Positions 18,890-29,086 of a stretch of DNA of 64,000 nt are shown one piece after another. This DNA comes from Methanothermobacter sp. (lineage in GTDB: Archaea > Methanobacteriota > Methanobacteria > Methanobacteriales > DSM-23052), in NCBI GenBank assembly GCA_030055615.1, contig JASFYN010000003.1, forward strand, positions 62,001 through 126,000, read 5' to 3'. Made by a program: the position numbers and the translations under genes. Below the pieces are notes generated by a model. That model had not been told where the DNA came from. It saw nothing but the letters and a program-made list of their open reading frames with translations, and did no database searches. The first letter of the stretch is position 1. Each line of letters starts with the position of its first letter.

Positions 18890-19282
18890 TCACGTGATCC
18901 TTGTTATTTTTATAGTGCCGTTATCATTTTTCAGATTATATGAAGATCCGGCACTAAGATTTGCTGGTATAATATCAGTTTTAGGTACAATGTTTAAGCT
19001 TACCACATAGCTTCCATGATAAATTTTAATCGTTCCGTTCGTGACATTTATTGTATAGGTGCCATTAGGCAATGTTAAATTCACTTCATATCCAGGACCA
19101 TTGATATATACTGTATTAACTGCCTCAGCTACTCTTTCACCTACCATGCGTGCTTTTCCAAATTCTCCTGTTTGGGTCTTTGAAAGTTCACTATCTACAA
19201 GACTTACCATACTCGCTATTATAATAATGACCATGAGCGTGGCGAATAACAAGTCAGCGCTTAAAACACCTCTTTCATCCAT
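18890..19282 (-). CDS. pilin-like secreted protein (class III-type signal)
   Basis: 130 residues starting MDERGVLSADLLFATLMVII. A charged n-region ends in R-G and is followed directly by a hydrophobic segment, as in archaeal type IV pilins processed before the hydrophobic helix. The mature part is rich in Asn/Thr with several N-glycosylation sequons (NLT, NGT, NVT). GAGGTG precedes the ATG. It belongs to a run of four such genes. Confidence 0.65.
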   Translation of the reverse strand: MDERGVLSADLLFATLMVIIIIASMVSLVDSELSKTQTGEFGKARMVGERVAEAVNTVYINGPGYEVNLTLPNGTYTINVTNGTIKIYHGSYVVSLNIVPKTDIIPANLSAGSSYNLKNDNGTIKITRIT

Positions 19283-19291
19283 ATATACACC

Positions 19292-20350
19292 TCAACTATA
19301 ATTATTTGCGGCAAGTCCAAGAAGTATCTTATAAGGGTCTGATAGACAGAATGGAGCTCCAAGAGGATCATACATTGGATGACCTCTAACTTTTATCGTT
19401 GAACCGGCTACACCTGCAAAATATTCTCGGTCGATCTTGGAAATGTATGGATTACCATTATGGTCTTCGAGGAGCGGATCGCCTATTATGAATGTACTCA
19501 TTCCTGCCACGGAGTTGGTTCCACTTGAACGATTTTCTAGACGGTCAAAAAATGAAAGCCCAGAAGGGTCAACTATATAATATGGGCGTGGTGTTATAGT
19601 GCTCGGGTTATCAGTACCATTCAGACAATACCAAAGATGCTGGAGATGATCATCGTCATCGACCGTCTCGTTTAACCGATAATCATAGTATGTACCATTA
19701 GTGGCATAATACGGATACTTATAAATCACGTTACTTTGACGGTGCTTAGTTCTTATCCAAATGTAAGGGTCTTCAAGTCCCTCAATACTCACATAAGCCT
19801 TTATCTGGGGCGTTTTACCCTCAAAAGATTGTCCTTTTTGCACGACTTTGATGGGTATACCTGCCCTTATAATAACATAAAAACCAAATGGATCCTCTTG
19901 GGTTATGTTAACATCACTACTTGTTATTACTGTACTAGTATAGTTATTGACTGAAATATTGTTTATGTATATTTCACGTCCAGTCTCTCTCTCAAGGGTA
20001 AGAGTGGAGTTTATTATATAAACATTAAGGGCATCAACAACACGAGCTTGGATATAATTTTTGCTTTGACCAGGTTCAAAAAATGGGTTGGGATCCAAAG
20101 CAGTTGCATTATCAATAACCATCCTAGTGGCATTATAAGCCGCGTTACGACCAGCATCACTAGCAGCCTTTTCAAGATCAGAATAAAACGATGAAAAGAC
20201 AGTTAATGTGACATCTCCACCAGTTGCAAGCGCGACTAACATGTTGGCCTCGTTCACAATATCTGCATATGCTATGGCCATGATAACAATAGGTATGAAT
20301 AAGAGGACCATCATGGGCGTGAAAACATAACCTCTCTCATCATTATACAC
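19292..20350 (-). CDS. large pilin-like secreted protein
   Basis: About 352 residues. Starting at GTG 20350 it reads MYNDERGYVFTPMMVLLFIP, again D-E-R-G followed by a hydrophobic helix. GGAGGGAC, seven bases upstream, lies inside the last codons of the preceding gene, so the ATG at 20365 is rejected. The rest is a long Asn/Thr/Tyr-rich extracytoplasmic domain with many N-X-S/T sequons. The function is unknown; it is probably a surface fibre or adhesin component. Confidence 0.65.
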   Translation of the reverse strand: MYNDERGYVFTPMMVLLFIPIVIMAIAYADIVNEANMLVALATGGDVTLTVFSSFYSDLEKAASDAGRNAAYNATRMVIDNATALDPNPFFEPGQSKNYIQARVVDALNVYIINSTLTLERETGREIYINNISVNNYTSTVITSSDVNITQEDPFGFYVIIRAGIPIKVVQKGQSFEGKTPQIKAYVSIEGLEDPYIWIRTKHRQSNVIYKYPYYATNGTYYDYRLNETVDDDDHLQHLWYCLNGTDNPSTITPRPYYIVDPSGLSFFDRLENRSSGTNSVAGMSTFIIGDPLLEDHNGNPYISKIDREYFAGVAGSTIKVRGHPMYDPLGAPFCLSDPYKILLGLAANNYS

Positions 20351-20352
20351 TT

Positions 20353-22443
20353 TTAGTCCCTCCATAAATCCAATCTAACAGGCAAGGCATTTGGGAGATT
20401 ACCAGTATAAAGTGCCTCTGTCTTTATAAGATTCGGATCCACGGTGTAACCTGACTGTGCCAACATATCTATAAGGTTTTGACGCGCCATTGCCTGTGCA
20501 ACATAAGCATCATCCGCATAAGCGCTGGCCCACATATTAGCAAGGAACTTTGGATAAATAACAGCCACTCGAGTACCTGAATAAATCTCAGCATTAGAAT
20601 AACTCTGATAAGTGCTACCAGTGCCTCCGATATCCCCTGATTCCCATGATGCGCTTGAATTCACAGTTACTCTAATATAGTAGGTTCCTGGTTTAGTAGT
20701 GTAGTTTTGGGGGGTTCCACTCTTTGTGAATATTTTGCTCCCTGCAACATCTATTGATCCGATATCGATTGCAAACTGTGGAGAGCCACTATAAAGTTGC
20801 ACCCAGCCACTCGTAGAATTTCTAACTTCCACTGAAATATTCCTAGTGTCAAGGCCCGTGCCGAGGAATAATATGACTCTCTGGGCATCCGGTCCTATTG
20901 TAAATGTATTCACTGGGGCTGTGGTATTTGTACTGTTCTGGTAACTTGGGAATGGGAAATTCTGCCATTGTATAGGAAGTGCACTATACGAAACCGTACT
21001 GTAACAATCTACAAGACCTACAAGGTCATAATCATTCCCAGGTACTTGGTCCCATATTGTAATGCGCACCTTATTGGTCGTGCCAGCCCTAAGATAATCT
21101 CGTATATAAATTATACCTGGTACATTACCATAACCATCACTTCTTACACTGTAATCGACACCACCATAATCAAATGAACAGAAGACGACATTCCATGCTG
21201 TTCCATTCCAGACCTCCACGAGGGCGTTGTCAACACCACCATAAGGGTTTATAACCGTATAAGCATCAAATATCCGAGAACCAGCAGGGATATCTATGTC
21301 TTGGACAACCGAAACAGCGCAGCCGTTTTCTCCATTAACACCGGTTATAACAAAAGGTTGACCATCAGAATAACTATGGTTTTCTCTCACCATACTGTTC
21401 CATGCTATTGTTCTAGAGTTATACAAGTTGCTAACGGTACCTGTTTGGAGGTTATAAATTCTACCATACTCATTTGCTTGTCCGTCTCCGTCTAGGTCTT
21501 GAGCAGTTGGAACCGCAAGGCCTGCCGCATCATTAAATGCGAAAGTCCTTGTTATCAAGCCCTTAGGGACTTTTATTGTTGTAGTATAATTCGCTAGGAT
21601 AGAAAACCATGGCATGTCATAACTTTGGGTAGAGACCATTTCTCGAAAGTTCACATAGAAATTGTTTGAACCGCCCACAAGATTGGAAATATTCCCTTGG
21701 TAATTATACATAAGCTGTGGAGGAGAAGTCTGGGGTCTGCGATTCAGGAACGTGAAGCTTGAATTAGAAATATTGTATGGTTGGCCATTAATATAGACGG
21801 TTGCACCATATGATGATCCATTGTTTTTGTTGCATGAGCCTAGGAGAAATTTGCCCCATATGATATTATTTGAAGGGACTGTGAATGGAATGTTTCGTGG
21901 TGAGCTGCCACCACCCCAATAAGGGTAAGTACGTAAACCACCACTCCATGGTTGGAAATTGGTGAGCCAATTGTGGAAATTCCAGAGTGTTGTGGTGGAA
22001 TTTACTGTCTGATCTTCCATCGTGATCTCTTCGACCTTATACCATGCACGTCCGAGCCATCCTTCCCTTGGCCCTGAGATTACAATGGCCCTCGATGCAA
22101 CATCCTTTGGGACGCTTATCCCCCTGTCGTCCGTGACTGAAGGATATGGGCCTATCGTAAGTCTGTAACCTGTATCTGGAGGTATTAATGATTCTAGTTC
22201 TTCTTGAAGTATTGCTTGGGCTGCCGATTGGTTTCCGGCTGCGTATTTGACTGCAGCGGCTTGTAGTGTCCCGTCTTGTCTCATTAGTTCGAGTGTATCT
22301 GCTGCCATGGCTTCCAAGCGTTGGTGATCTGAACCCATATATGCTGGTAGAATATAATATGTTAGTATTGAGGTTGCTAAGATGAAGAATATGACTAATG
22401 CAAGGGTTGCATCTGTTGTGAATATGAATCCTCTTTCATCCAA
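20353..22443 (-). CDS. very large pilin-like secreted protein / candidate adhesin
   Basis: 696 residues starting MDERGFIFTTDATLALVIFF, with the same D-E-R-G processing-type motif before a single hydrophobic helix. A short helical stretch follows (about 30-80). The remainder is a long beta-rich domain with many Asn, Ser, Thr and Tyr residues and sequons, containing FTIGPDAQRVILFLGTG and a DLDGDGQANEYG calcium-binding-like loop (about residue 320). The TTG at 22443 is supported by AGGTGATC. At this size it may be a tip adhesin or scaffold. Confidence 0.65.
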   Translation of the reverse strand: MDERGFIFTTDATLALVIFFILATSILTYYILPAYMGSDHQRLEAMAADTLELMRQDGTLQAAAVKYAAGNQSAAQAILQEELESLIPPDTGYRLTIGPYPSVTDDRGISVPKDVASRAIVISGPREGWLGRAWYKVEEITMEDQTVNSTTTLWNFHNWLTNFQPWSGGLRTYPYWGGGSSPRNIPFTVPSNNIIWGKFLLGSCNKNNGSSYGATVYINGQPYNISNSSFTFLNRRPQTSPPQLMYNYQGNISNLVGGSNNFYVNFREMVSTQSYDMPWFSILANYTTTIKVPKGLITRTFAFNDAAGLAVPTAQDLDGDGQANEYGRIYNLQTGTVSNLYNSRTIAWNSMVRENHSYSDGQPFVITGVNGENGCAVSVVQDIDIPAGSRIFDAYTVINPYGGVDNALVEVWNGTAWNVVFCSFDYGGVDYSVRSDGYGNVPGIIYIRDYLRAGTTNKVRITIWDQVPGNDYDLVGLVDCYSTVSYSALPIQWQNFPFPSYQNSTNTTAPVNTFTIGPDAQRVILFLGTGLDTRNISVEVRNSTSGWVQLYSGSPQFAIDIGSIDVAGSKIFTKSGTPQNYTTKPGTYYIRVTVNSSASWESGDIGGTGSTYQSYSNAEIYSGTRVAVIYPKFLANMWASAYADDAYVAQAMARQNLIDMLAQSGYTVDPNLIKTEALYTGNLPNALPVRLDLWRD

Positions 22444-22449
22444 TTTTGA

Positions 22450-23331
22450 TCACCTAACCCATATATAAAGGATTAATTTTGCCGGTCTAATTTTAATATT
22501 ATCGAGGTTTATTTGTTCTGCAGGAGTGCCTTTAGGAGCTGCGATAACATATACGTCCATTGATGCTCCAGGATTACTCTGTGTCCTCACAGCTAATATA
22601 TTATCTATGAAGGTCGTATTATTGTATAGATAGGTTTCGTTGATCTGCTTTTTAACCTCGGTTATGTGCTGATTTATCTCATTTGGTGGTATTACACGAT
22701 TGCCGTTTACATCTACAAATGCTGAATCATAGCCACGATTTATGACGATCACCCAGTAATCATATATTTGTAGGTATACATTGTTGGTTGGGAAACTCGT
22801 AGTATAAGTTCTAGGTTGTCCAGCGTCCCGTATAAGTCCCTCAAGGGATGTTATACGTTCAAGTTTAGTTGTGAGAACAAATCTTTCAACCCTTACAATG
22901 TTCTGGGCACTTGCATTATAAGTGCCGAGAGTTTTTATTTTCAAGCCATCGGTTGATGTTATGTTGAGGTAGTATCCATATTGAGGTCCTATGAGTTCCC
23001 TTAAATGGGTATCATTTAATGCTGCCACTTTGATGGGGGCTAAATAATTTTTATTAGGAACTCCCTTTAACACATCATATCTTGCAAGGCCAACTGTGGA
23101 TGGATTACCTGTCTGTTCCCAATTATATGGAACCCCTGGGGTTTCTACGAGCGCATCGGCCACATCAGAGGCGTGTCTTTCAAGGGAGCTCTGAAAAATG
23201 GTGTTCTGGGAAAGATACATTATATTATCCATACTCATTACTACCGTGCCAAGGAGTATTGTGAGCGGGATAAGGGCCAGTAAAAGGTCAAGTGAAAACA
23301 CAAACCCTTCCCTCTCCTTTATAAACCTCAA
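22450..23331 (-). CDS. pilin-like secreted protein, first gene of the operon
   Basis: 293 residues starting MRFIKEREGFVFSLDLLLAL, a positively charged n-region, E-G cleavage-type site and hydrophobic helix. The mature domain includes NITSTDGLKIKTLGTYNAS and ends KLILYIWVR. GGGGGAACT lies upstream of the TTG at 23331. It leads four pilin-like genes read toward 18.5 kb. A TATA-like box lies at 23351-23362 on the minus strand. Confidence 0.65.
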   Translation of the reverse strand: MRFIKEREGFVFSLDLLLALIPLTILLGTVVMSMDNIMYLSQNTIFQSSLERHASDVADALVETPGVPYNWEQTGNPSTVGLARYDVLKGVPNKNYLAPIKVAALNDTHLRELIGPQYGYYLNITSTDGLKIKTLGTYNASAQNIVRVERFVLTTKLERITSLEGLIRDAGQPRTYTTSFPTNNVYLQIYDYWVIVINRGYDSAFVDVNGNRVIPPNEINQHITEVKKQINETYLYNNTTFIDNILAVRTQSNPGASMDVYVIAAPKGTPAEQINLDNIKIRPAKLILYIWVR

Positions 23332-23403
23332 AAAAGTTCCCCCTACAAACTTGTTATATATTGGAACATTATTTATATTTGATCTTAAATATAATTTATT
23401 ATC
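23332..23403. promoter_or_regulatory. divergent promoter of two pilin transcription units
   Basis: The minus strand carries AATATATAAC (about 23352-23361) about 20-30 bp before the TTG at 23331. The plus strand carries TTTATATTTG (23372-23381) about 23-32 bp before the ATG at 23404, which has no clear ribosome site and may be leaderless. Assigned by eye. Confidence 0.45.
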
Positions 23404-23790
23404 ATGATAGTCGATAAGCGAGGTCAGATTTCTGGAGAGTTTATTTTAATAATATCTTTTGTTGTTATCATAATATTGGTTTTCGCATCTTTCATAGGTC
23501 CTCAAATAGAGGAGAATAATATTATATCTGCCGCTCGGGAGGGGGCTTCTTCAGCTGTCACTGAAATTACATATTCTAATGTTTCAATGCAACCCATTCG
23601 GTTGGAAGGCATTATTGTAACAGGTGAAAAAGACAAAAGTATCATTTTAAATTTTGATAGGCCATTACCTGAAAATTATAAGGCATTCGTGATAAATAGG
23701 ACTGTGGAGTCTATTCTTAGAGTTGGGGGTAGTCGAGTAGGTGATAATAAAATTAAAGTAAGTGATAGGATATATACCATCATGGTTTAG
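23404..23790 (+). CDS. class III signal peptide pilin-like protein
   Basis: 128 residues. The N-terminus DKRGQISGEFILIISFVVII carries the canonical archaeal Q-x-S-x-E-x-x-x-L/I motif after a K-R-G site, which a prepilin peptidase would cut before Gln. The remaining domain is short and beta-rich. It is divergent from the four-gene pilin-like operon and convergent with a membrane-protein gene, whose end it overlaps by 4 bp. Confidence 0.78.
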   Translation: MIVDKRGQISGEFILIISFVVIIILVFASFIGPQIEENNIISAAREGASSAVTEITYSNVSMQPIRLEGIIVTGEKDKSIILNFDRPLPENYKAFVINRTVESILRVGGSRVGDNKIKVSDRIYTIMV

Positions 23791-24659
23791 GATACTATTT
23801 CCAGTATTTTAGTTGGTCGATTGCCCCGGGCACTGAATAGCGAACCTTCAATTGCCAGTTTCACAATATTACCTTTTTTAGCTTTGAATCCATTATTTTC
23901 AACGATATAAATGTCTGGTTTCACATTTGATCTTATGTCATAGTCCACACGTACATATGATGTGTTCTCACCGACTTCTATAACTTCCCCAAATGTATAA
24001 TTTCTGTAATATCTTATCCTAAATACTAAAAATACTATTATTACGGCTATTATTGCAAATAGTAGGATGCTGAGTGATGGGAAAAATGTGAAGAAGAATG
24101 ATGTGGAAAAAGCAGGGTTATTAGCCACCACTACTATGAATAATCCTACCATTATATACATAATGAAGAAATCTCTATACGCATTGAAGTCCTCTGCATA
24201 CATTACCCTAACTTGATAATAGAGTATATAGACTATCAGAAATACTAGTATAATCCCCACAGCGGCAAATATAATAAATGATACGAGATTAAAAGAGTAT
24301 AATATTGAAACAATGAGAAATGCTGCAGCGGATACTTGGAGCTTTAGGACGGTGTTTTCTTTTTCTGAAGGATGAAAGCGGGCCCCTTTAACCATTATGT
24401 GCACTTCATCCTCTATTGGGGTTAAATCTTCGACTTTAGCTCCCTTCATCCTTTTAACCCCAAAATTATCATGTGCACCTATTTTGCCCAATAAAGCCAT
24501 TCCTTTCCTGGATATAGTCTCTACTTTGATTTCTTTAATCTTCTCTTTAACTGCCCCTGATTTTATCTTTTTAGGCAATCTTATAAGTTCAATAACAAGA
24601 GTACCTAACAAGTAAAAAAAATTTATGATGATTTCACCTAGTGTGGAAAAAAACCCCAT
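23787..24659 (-). CDS. membrane protein, DUF2101-like
   Basis: 290 residues. An N-terminal hydrophobic helix precedes a basic soluble segment (about 30-100). Four transmembrane helices follow (about 105-225), and a C-terminal beta-rich domain ends PTKILEIVS and includes GEVIEVGENTSYVRVDYD. The shape resembles the archaeal DUF2101 family, but I assign that from memory. Its place between two class III pilin genes suggests a role in assembly or anchoring of the surface structure. Confidence 0.5.
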   Translation of the reverse strand: MGFFSTLGEIIINFFYLLGTLVIELIRLPKKIKSGAVKEKIKEIKVETISRKGMALLGKIGAHDNFGVKRMKGAKVEDLTPIEDEVHIMVKGARFHPSEKENTVLKLQVSAAAFLIVSILYSFNLVSFIIFAAVGIILVFLIVYILYYQVRVMYAEDFNAYRDFFIMYIMVGLFIVVVANNPAFSTSFFFTFFPSLSILLFAIIAVIIVFLVFRIRYYRNYTFGEVIEVGENTSYVRVDYDIRSNVKPDIYIVENNGFKAKKGNIVKLAIEGSLFSARGNRPTKILEIVS

Positions 24660-24681
24660 ATAAATCCCCAGATTTCCTTTT

Positions 24682-25110
24682 TTAAACTATTGTGATCGTA
24701 AGTGATCTCGTGTTTAGTGGCCATGTGATGGTTGCAGTATGCCAGCCCTTTGTCAATTGTATGTTATTTGATGTTAGGTTATAATTATATTGTGTCGTGG
24801 CTGTTATGTTCCTCATAGTATTATTACTAAAGGTAATGGTAAAGTATATCATGTTGTTCCTGTAGCCTAGTATACCATTTTGGGGTATATAGAAACTCAC
24901 CGTCCTTTTAGCCCCTGGTCCATTGGAATATACAACATCAGCCGCATTTGCAATCGATTCCACGGCGACTTTTGCATCTGATGCCCTTGAAACGTCATTA
25001 CTAGCATCTATGGCTCTTCCTATAAGAGGAATGGTCACTCCACCTACTATTAAAATGATTACAAACACGAGCAAAAGATATTCAACTGAAAGCTGACCTT
25101 TATCATCCAT
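24682..25110 (-). CDS. class III signal peptide pilin
   Basis: 142 residues. MDDKGQLSVEYLLLVFVIIL shows the K-G cleavage site and the Q-x-S-x-E motif of archaeal class III pilins. The mature region contains N-glycosylation sequons (NNT, NIT, NLT) and ends SLTITIV. The ATG at 25110 is preferred over GTG 25119, because the GTGATAAAG between them can act as ribosome site. The prepilin peptidase gene ends just upstream. Confidence 0.8.
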   Translation of the reverse strand: MDDKGQLSVEYLLLVFVIILIVGGVTIPLIGRAIDASNDVSRASDAKVAVESIANAADVVYSNGPGAKRTVSFYIPQNGILGYRNNMIYFTITFSNNTMRNITATTQYNYNLTSNNIQLTKGWHTATITWPLNTRSLTITIV

Positions 25111-25148
25111 CTTTATCACTATATTCTTTTTTATAATCTTAAGATATA

Positions 25149-26294
25149 TTAGCGTATCCCTATGCTAAAGACTTTTAAGAGTAAAATTGCAAGATCACCT
25201 ATAGATAAAGATAATAGTAGCCCTATGAATATTGCAGGAGCGAATGGAACACCCTTTTTTATCCTAACCTTCCCCGGGATCTTCCCAGTTTTTGAAAGTT
25301 CAACTAGAAGTTTTATATCTTCTCTTGTGAGGCCGGCGGCCATAGATGATAATACGATTTTCCCTGGGGATAGACTTTGAAGGTTGCCTGTCCTGGCAGC
25401 TTCTTTGATCTTTTCCCAGAAACTTTTTTCATCGAAATAGTATTTGTTATCCTTTTTGTAGAGTTTATAGGCTAGTATCATGCCCTCTTTGAGGTCTTCT
25501 ACTTTTATTTCGTCTTGGAGAGCTTCCTTGGCCACTTTCCCTAGGAGTTTCCTTATAACCTGTAAGATGATTATAGAAGTCCATAGGATCAATATCCCAG
25601 TTATTGTCAATTTTGGATTCTGGTATATGGAGTATAATGTTACAGCGGATATTACTAGGATTTTTGGTTTCATGGGTAGTTTAGATATCATCATCGTAAG
25701 AATATAGATTATTATAAAGGCTAATATGATAATCTGCAATGATAAGATTGATGTTATCATTAATGTTAAGGTTATGGCTGATGTTATGATAAGAGCAAAA
25801 ATTAGAGAACTTTTATAATCTTTTATAGGTTCTAGGAGCTCTTCTAATAAGTGTCTTTTATATTTGGATGCTATGTAAAATACAAAAATGATAAGGAATG
25901 GGAGTATACCCAGTATACTGTTGATTATCAATGTAAAAGGGAATGGATAAGATGCTATGATGGGAAATGACACTCCCATGATAGAATATCTTAACAGGGA
26001 TGGTTGGAATGGTAAAAGCGCGGCAAGGCCCGTGAATAATTTAACATCGCCACCAGCCCAGGCACCCAACCTCCAAAAAATATAACAGACAATAAACGTC
26101 ATACCAGTGAATATCAGTGCAAAAACAAAAAAGAGCGGATCTCCCATCTGATAGGAAAATATGGCGTCTAATACTATGCCAAGGCCTATAAGTGGGAATG
26201 TTAACCTATTAGGGATTACACCCCTCTTGAGGTCACTATATGCAGCGTATAGACTAGCTAACAATGCTACTAGGACCGGTAAAATTGAATACAT
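25149..26294 (-). CDS. A24-type prepilin peptidase
   Basis: 381 residues. The two catalytic aspartates of the GxGD family are visible: D21 in AAYSDLKRGVIPN and D83 in GAWAGGDVKLF. Multiple transmembrane helices follow. A cytoplasmic C-terminal domain (about 265-350) resembles the archaeal A24 C-terminal extension. The enzyme should cut class III signal peptides such as those encoded beside it. It is probably co-transcribed with the pilin and DUF2101-like genes downstream. Confidence 0.82.
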   Translation of the reverse strand: MYSILPVLVALLASLYAAYSDLKRGVIPNRLTFPLIGLGIVLDAIFSYQMGDPLFFVFALIFTGMTFIVCYIFWRLGAWAGGDVKLFTGLAALLPFQPSLLRYSIMGVSFPIIASYPFPFTLIINSILGILPFLIIFVFYIASKYKRHLLEELLEPIKDYKSSLIFALIITSAITLTLMITSILSLQIIILAFIIIYILTMMISKLPMKPKILVISAVTLYSIYQNPKLTITGILILWTSIIILQVIRKLLGKVAKEALQDEIKVEDLKEGMILAYKLYKKDNKYYFDEKSFWEKIKEAARTGNLQSLSPGKIVLSSMAAGLTREDIKLLVELSKTGKIPGKVRIKKGVPFAPAIFIGLLLSLSIGDLAILLLKVFSIGIR

Positions 26295-26298
26295 GCGA

Positions 26299-27900
26299 TC
26301 ACGGCCTATTATTTGCAGCTGCTTCTAGGAATGATACGAAGAGTGGATGTGGCCTGTTAGGTCTTGATTTAAATTCTGGGTGGAACTGGCATCCGAGATA
26401 CCATGGGTGATCCTTTAGCTCTATGATCTCTACTAGGAAATCGTCTGGTGTTGTCCCCGCTATTATAAGCCCCTTCTTTTCTAGTTTTTCCCTGTATTCG
26501 TTGTTGAGTTCATAACGGTGTCTGTGCCTTTCACTTATGAGATCCTTTTTGTATGCTTTGTGGGCGATTGTTCCAGGTCTTAGTTTGCATTTGTAAGCTC
26601 CTAGGCGCATTGTACCCCCCATTTTCTTTATCCTCTTTTGTTCTTCCATCATGTCAATTACTGGATATGGTGTTTCCTTGTCGAATTCTGTGCTATGGGC
26701 GCCCTCAAGGCCTATGTGGCGTGCGAATTCTATTACCATGCATTGCATTCCAAGGCATATTCCAAAGAGTGGGACTTTTTCTTCCCTGGCGTACTTTGCA
26801 GCGTATATTTTACTCTCGATACCCCTTCTTCCAAAACCTCCTGGTATGAGGATCGCGTCAAATCCTTTAAGCTTTTCTTTAGTTAGCTTTTCATTGGTGC
26901 TTATCCATCCTATTTCCACTCTTTTGCCAAGGTGTGCTGCGGCATGCCTCAAAGCCTCCCTTATACTCATATAGGAGTCTTCAAGTTCCACATATTTTCC
27001 CACTATACCAACTTTTATTATGGGTTCCTTTATTTTGAGGGATTCCACGATCTTAGCCCAATCTGAAAGGTCACCAATCCCTTTAACATCTAAGTTTATT
27101 CTATCTATGATATATTCTCCCACTTTTTGCTGGTTTAATACTAGTGGGACCTCATATATTGATTGGACGTCTGGGGCGTTTATGACAGCTTCTTTTTTAA
27201 CGTCACAAAAGTGTGCTATTTTCTCTTTTATTGAGGAGGTTATTGGTGTCTCGCTCCTGCATATTATCATGTCAGGGGTTAGGCCTGTGCTTCGGAGTTC
27301 TTTTGTGCTGTGCTGTGTGGGTTTGGTTTTGAATTCTCCAGCAGCCTTGAGGTATGGTACATAAGTTACATGTATGAACATGACATTTTCGTATCCTTCC
27401 TCGTTTCTTAATTGTCTTAACGCTTCTAGGAATGGTTGACCTTCTATGTCACCTACTGTACCACCTACTTCTACTATCACAACTTCTGCCCGGCTTTTTG
27501 ATGCTATTTTCCTGATCATGGATTTTATCTCATCTGTTATATGGGGTATGATTTGCACACAAGATCCTAGATATTTGCCCTTTCTTTCCTTTTCTATCAC
27601 TGAAAGGTACACTTTCCCTGTGGTTATGTTAGATTCCCCTGGTAAGTTCACGTCTAGGAAACGTTCGTAGTGTCCAAGGTCTAGGTCTGTTTCCATTCCA
27701 TCTTCTGTTACGAAGACTTCACCATGTTGGTATGGGTTTAGGGTTCCTGAGTCCCAGTTGAGATATGGGTCGATTTTTATAGCAGCGACCTTTAATCCAT
27801 AAGATCTGAGTATTCTTCCGATTGATGCTGCTGTTATACCTTTACCAATGGAGCTTACAACCCCACCAGTTACGATTATATATTTTGCCAGGATAATCAA
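26299..27900 (-). CDS. pyrG: CTP synthase
   Basis: 533 residues. The synthetase domain begins [16 protein letters not shown] and includes [20 protein letters not shown]. The glutaminase domain has nucleophile GICLGMQC (near residue 380) and [11 protein letters not shown]. It makes CTP from UTP, ATP and glutamine. The TTG start at 27900 overlaps the apgM stop as TTGA, and GGGAG is adjacent. The stop is four bases from the prepilin peptidase start, so the pilus genes may be read from this long transcript. Confidence 0.93.
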   Translation of the reverse strand: MIILAKYIIVTGGVVSSIGKGITAASIGRILRSYGLKVAAIKIDPYLNWDSGTLNPYQHGEVFVTEDGMETDLDLGHYERFLDVNLPGESNITTGKVYLSVIEKERKGKYLGSCVQIIPHITDEIKSMIRKIASKSRAEVVIVEVGGTVGDIEGQPFLEALRQLRNEEGYENVMFIHVTYVPYLKAAGEFKTKPTQHSTKELRSTGLTPDMIICRSETPITSSIKEKIAHFCDVKKEAVINAPDVQSIYEVPLVLNQQKVGEYIIDRINLDVKGIGDLSDWAKIVESLKIKEPIIKVGIVGKYVELEDSYMSIREALRHAAAHLGKRVEIGWISTNEKLTKEKLKGFDAILIPGGFGRRGIESKIYAAKYAREEKVPLFGICLGMQCMVIEFARHIGLEGAHSTEFDKETPYPVIDMMEEQKRIKKMGGTMRLGAYKCKLRPGTIAHKAYKKDLISERHRHRYELNNEYREKLEKKGLIIAGTTPDDFLVEIIELKDHPWYLGCQFHPEFKSRPNRPHPLFVSFLEAAANNRP

Positions 27901-29081
27901 CTCCCTATAAGCTTATCTAAGAGCTTCCAGGCCACTGATAGGCCTAGACCACCTTTTTTCGCGGATTCTTCATCATATGAGTTTATATTGTCCTTTTTCA
28001 TGTTTTCGCCGCAGATGGCGTATGGTACTGGGTCCCGGGTGTGTGTACCCACTTTTATAGGTGTGGGATGATCTGCTAATAAAACTAAACGGAAACCGTC
28101 ATATGATGGAAGCTCATCTAGTAGTGGGCCTAGTATCTTGGAGTCGATATTTTCAATGGCTTTTATTTTTTCTTTTATGTCTCCTGCGTGTCCTGCCTCA
28201 TCAGGAGCCTCTACATGTATGAAGATTATGTCATGATCTTGGAGTGCCCTGATCGCATATCTGCCCTTTGCCTTATAATCAGTGTCTAGGTATCCGGTAG
28301 CCCCTGGAACATTAATATTATCTAATCCTAGGTAGACTCCTAGGCCTTTTATCAGATCCACGCCGGTTATTGTAGCACCCTTGAGACCATATTTTTCTTC
28401 TAGTGTTTCCATTGTGGGTTTTTGGCCTTGTCCCCATAACCATATCATATTCGCCGGGTGTTTACCCCTTTTAGATCTTTCTATGTTGGTGGGATGATCT
28501 TTGAGTATCCTTTGGGATTCTTTTATTATCTGTTTTATTTTTTCTGCTGTTTGTCCATTGGACGGTAGATGATCTTCTATGGGTTCTCCTATGATATCAT
28601 GTGGTGGTTTGGTTTTGACTTTTAAGGCTTCTCTACTTGGGTAAATGTATAGGTTTCTGTAACTTACACCTGTATAGAATTTGCCTATTTTGAAATGTTC
28701 ATTTAGGGTTTTTATCAGTTTTGAGGATTCTTTTGTACTTATATGATCGGCGTTGAAATCTATGATGCGACCATTATGGACTGTTATAAAGTTGCATCTG
28801 AATGCGACATCGTCTTTTTTGAGTTTTACTCCTATGCTCGCGGCTTCGAGGGGTCCTCGGCCTGTGTAATATTTCGTGGGATTGTAGCCCATTATGGCCA
28901 AGTTCGCAACATCTGATCCGGGTTCCATGTCATCGGGTATTGTTTTTAGGAGCCCGTTAGATCCTTTTTTGGCTACATGGTCCATGTGTGGCTTGTCAGC
29001 TACTTGTAAGGGTGTTTTTTCTCCGAGTTCTGGCAGGGGGTAGTCTGCCATCCCGTCTCCTATGAGTATCACGTATTTCAT
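27897..29081 (-). CDS. apgM: 2,3-bisphosphoglycerate-independent phosphoglycerate mutase, archaeal type
   Basis: About 394 residues of the alkaline-phosphatase superfamily. Metal site and nucleophile motifs are [26 protein letters not shown] and [15 protein letters not shown]. It interconverts 3- and 2-phosphoglycerate. The ATG at 29081 ([10 protein letters not shown]) is preferred over ATG 29108, which would overlap hom by 22 bp and add residues not typical of the family. Confidence 0.9.
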   Translation of the reverse strand: MKYVILIGDGMADYPLPELGEKTPLQVADKPHMDHVAKKGSNGLLKTIPDDMEPGSDVANLAIMGYNPTKYYTGRGPLEAASIGVKLKKDDVAFRCNFITVHNGRIIDFNADHISTKESSKLIKTLNEHFKIGKFYTGVSYRNLYIYPSREALKVKTKPPHDIIGEPIEDHLPSNGQTAEKIKQIIKESQRILKDHPTNIERSKRGKHPANMIWLWGQGQKPTMETLEEKYGLKGATITGVDLIKGLGVYLGLDNINVPGATGYLDTDYKAKGRYAIRALQDHDIIFIHVEAPDEAGHAGDIKEKIKAIENIDSKILGPLLDELPSYDGFRLVLLADHPTPIKVGTHTRDPVPYAICGENMKKDNINSYDEESAKKGGLGLSVAWKLLDKLIGS

Positions 29082-29086
29082 ATTTT

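Noticed and set aside
26553-27364. Several plus-strand open frames of 74-114 codons
   Set aside because: All are antisense to pyrG, which has complete catalytic motifs; no ribosome sites and unlikely composition.
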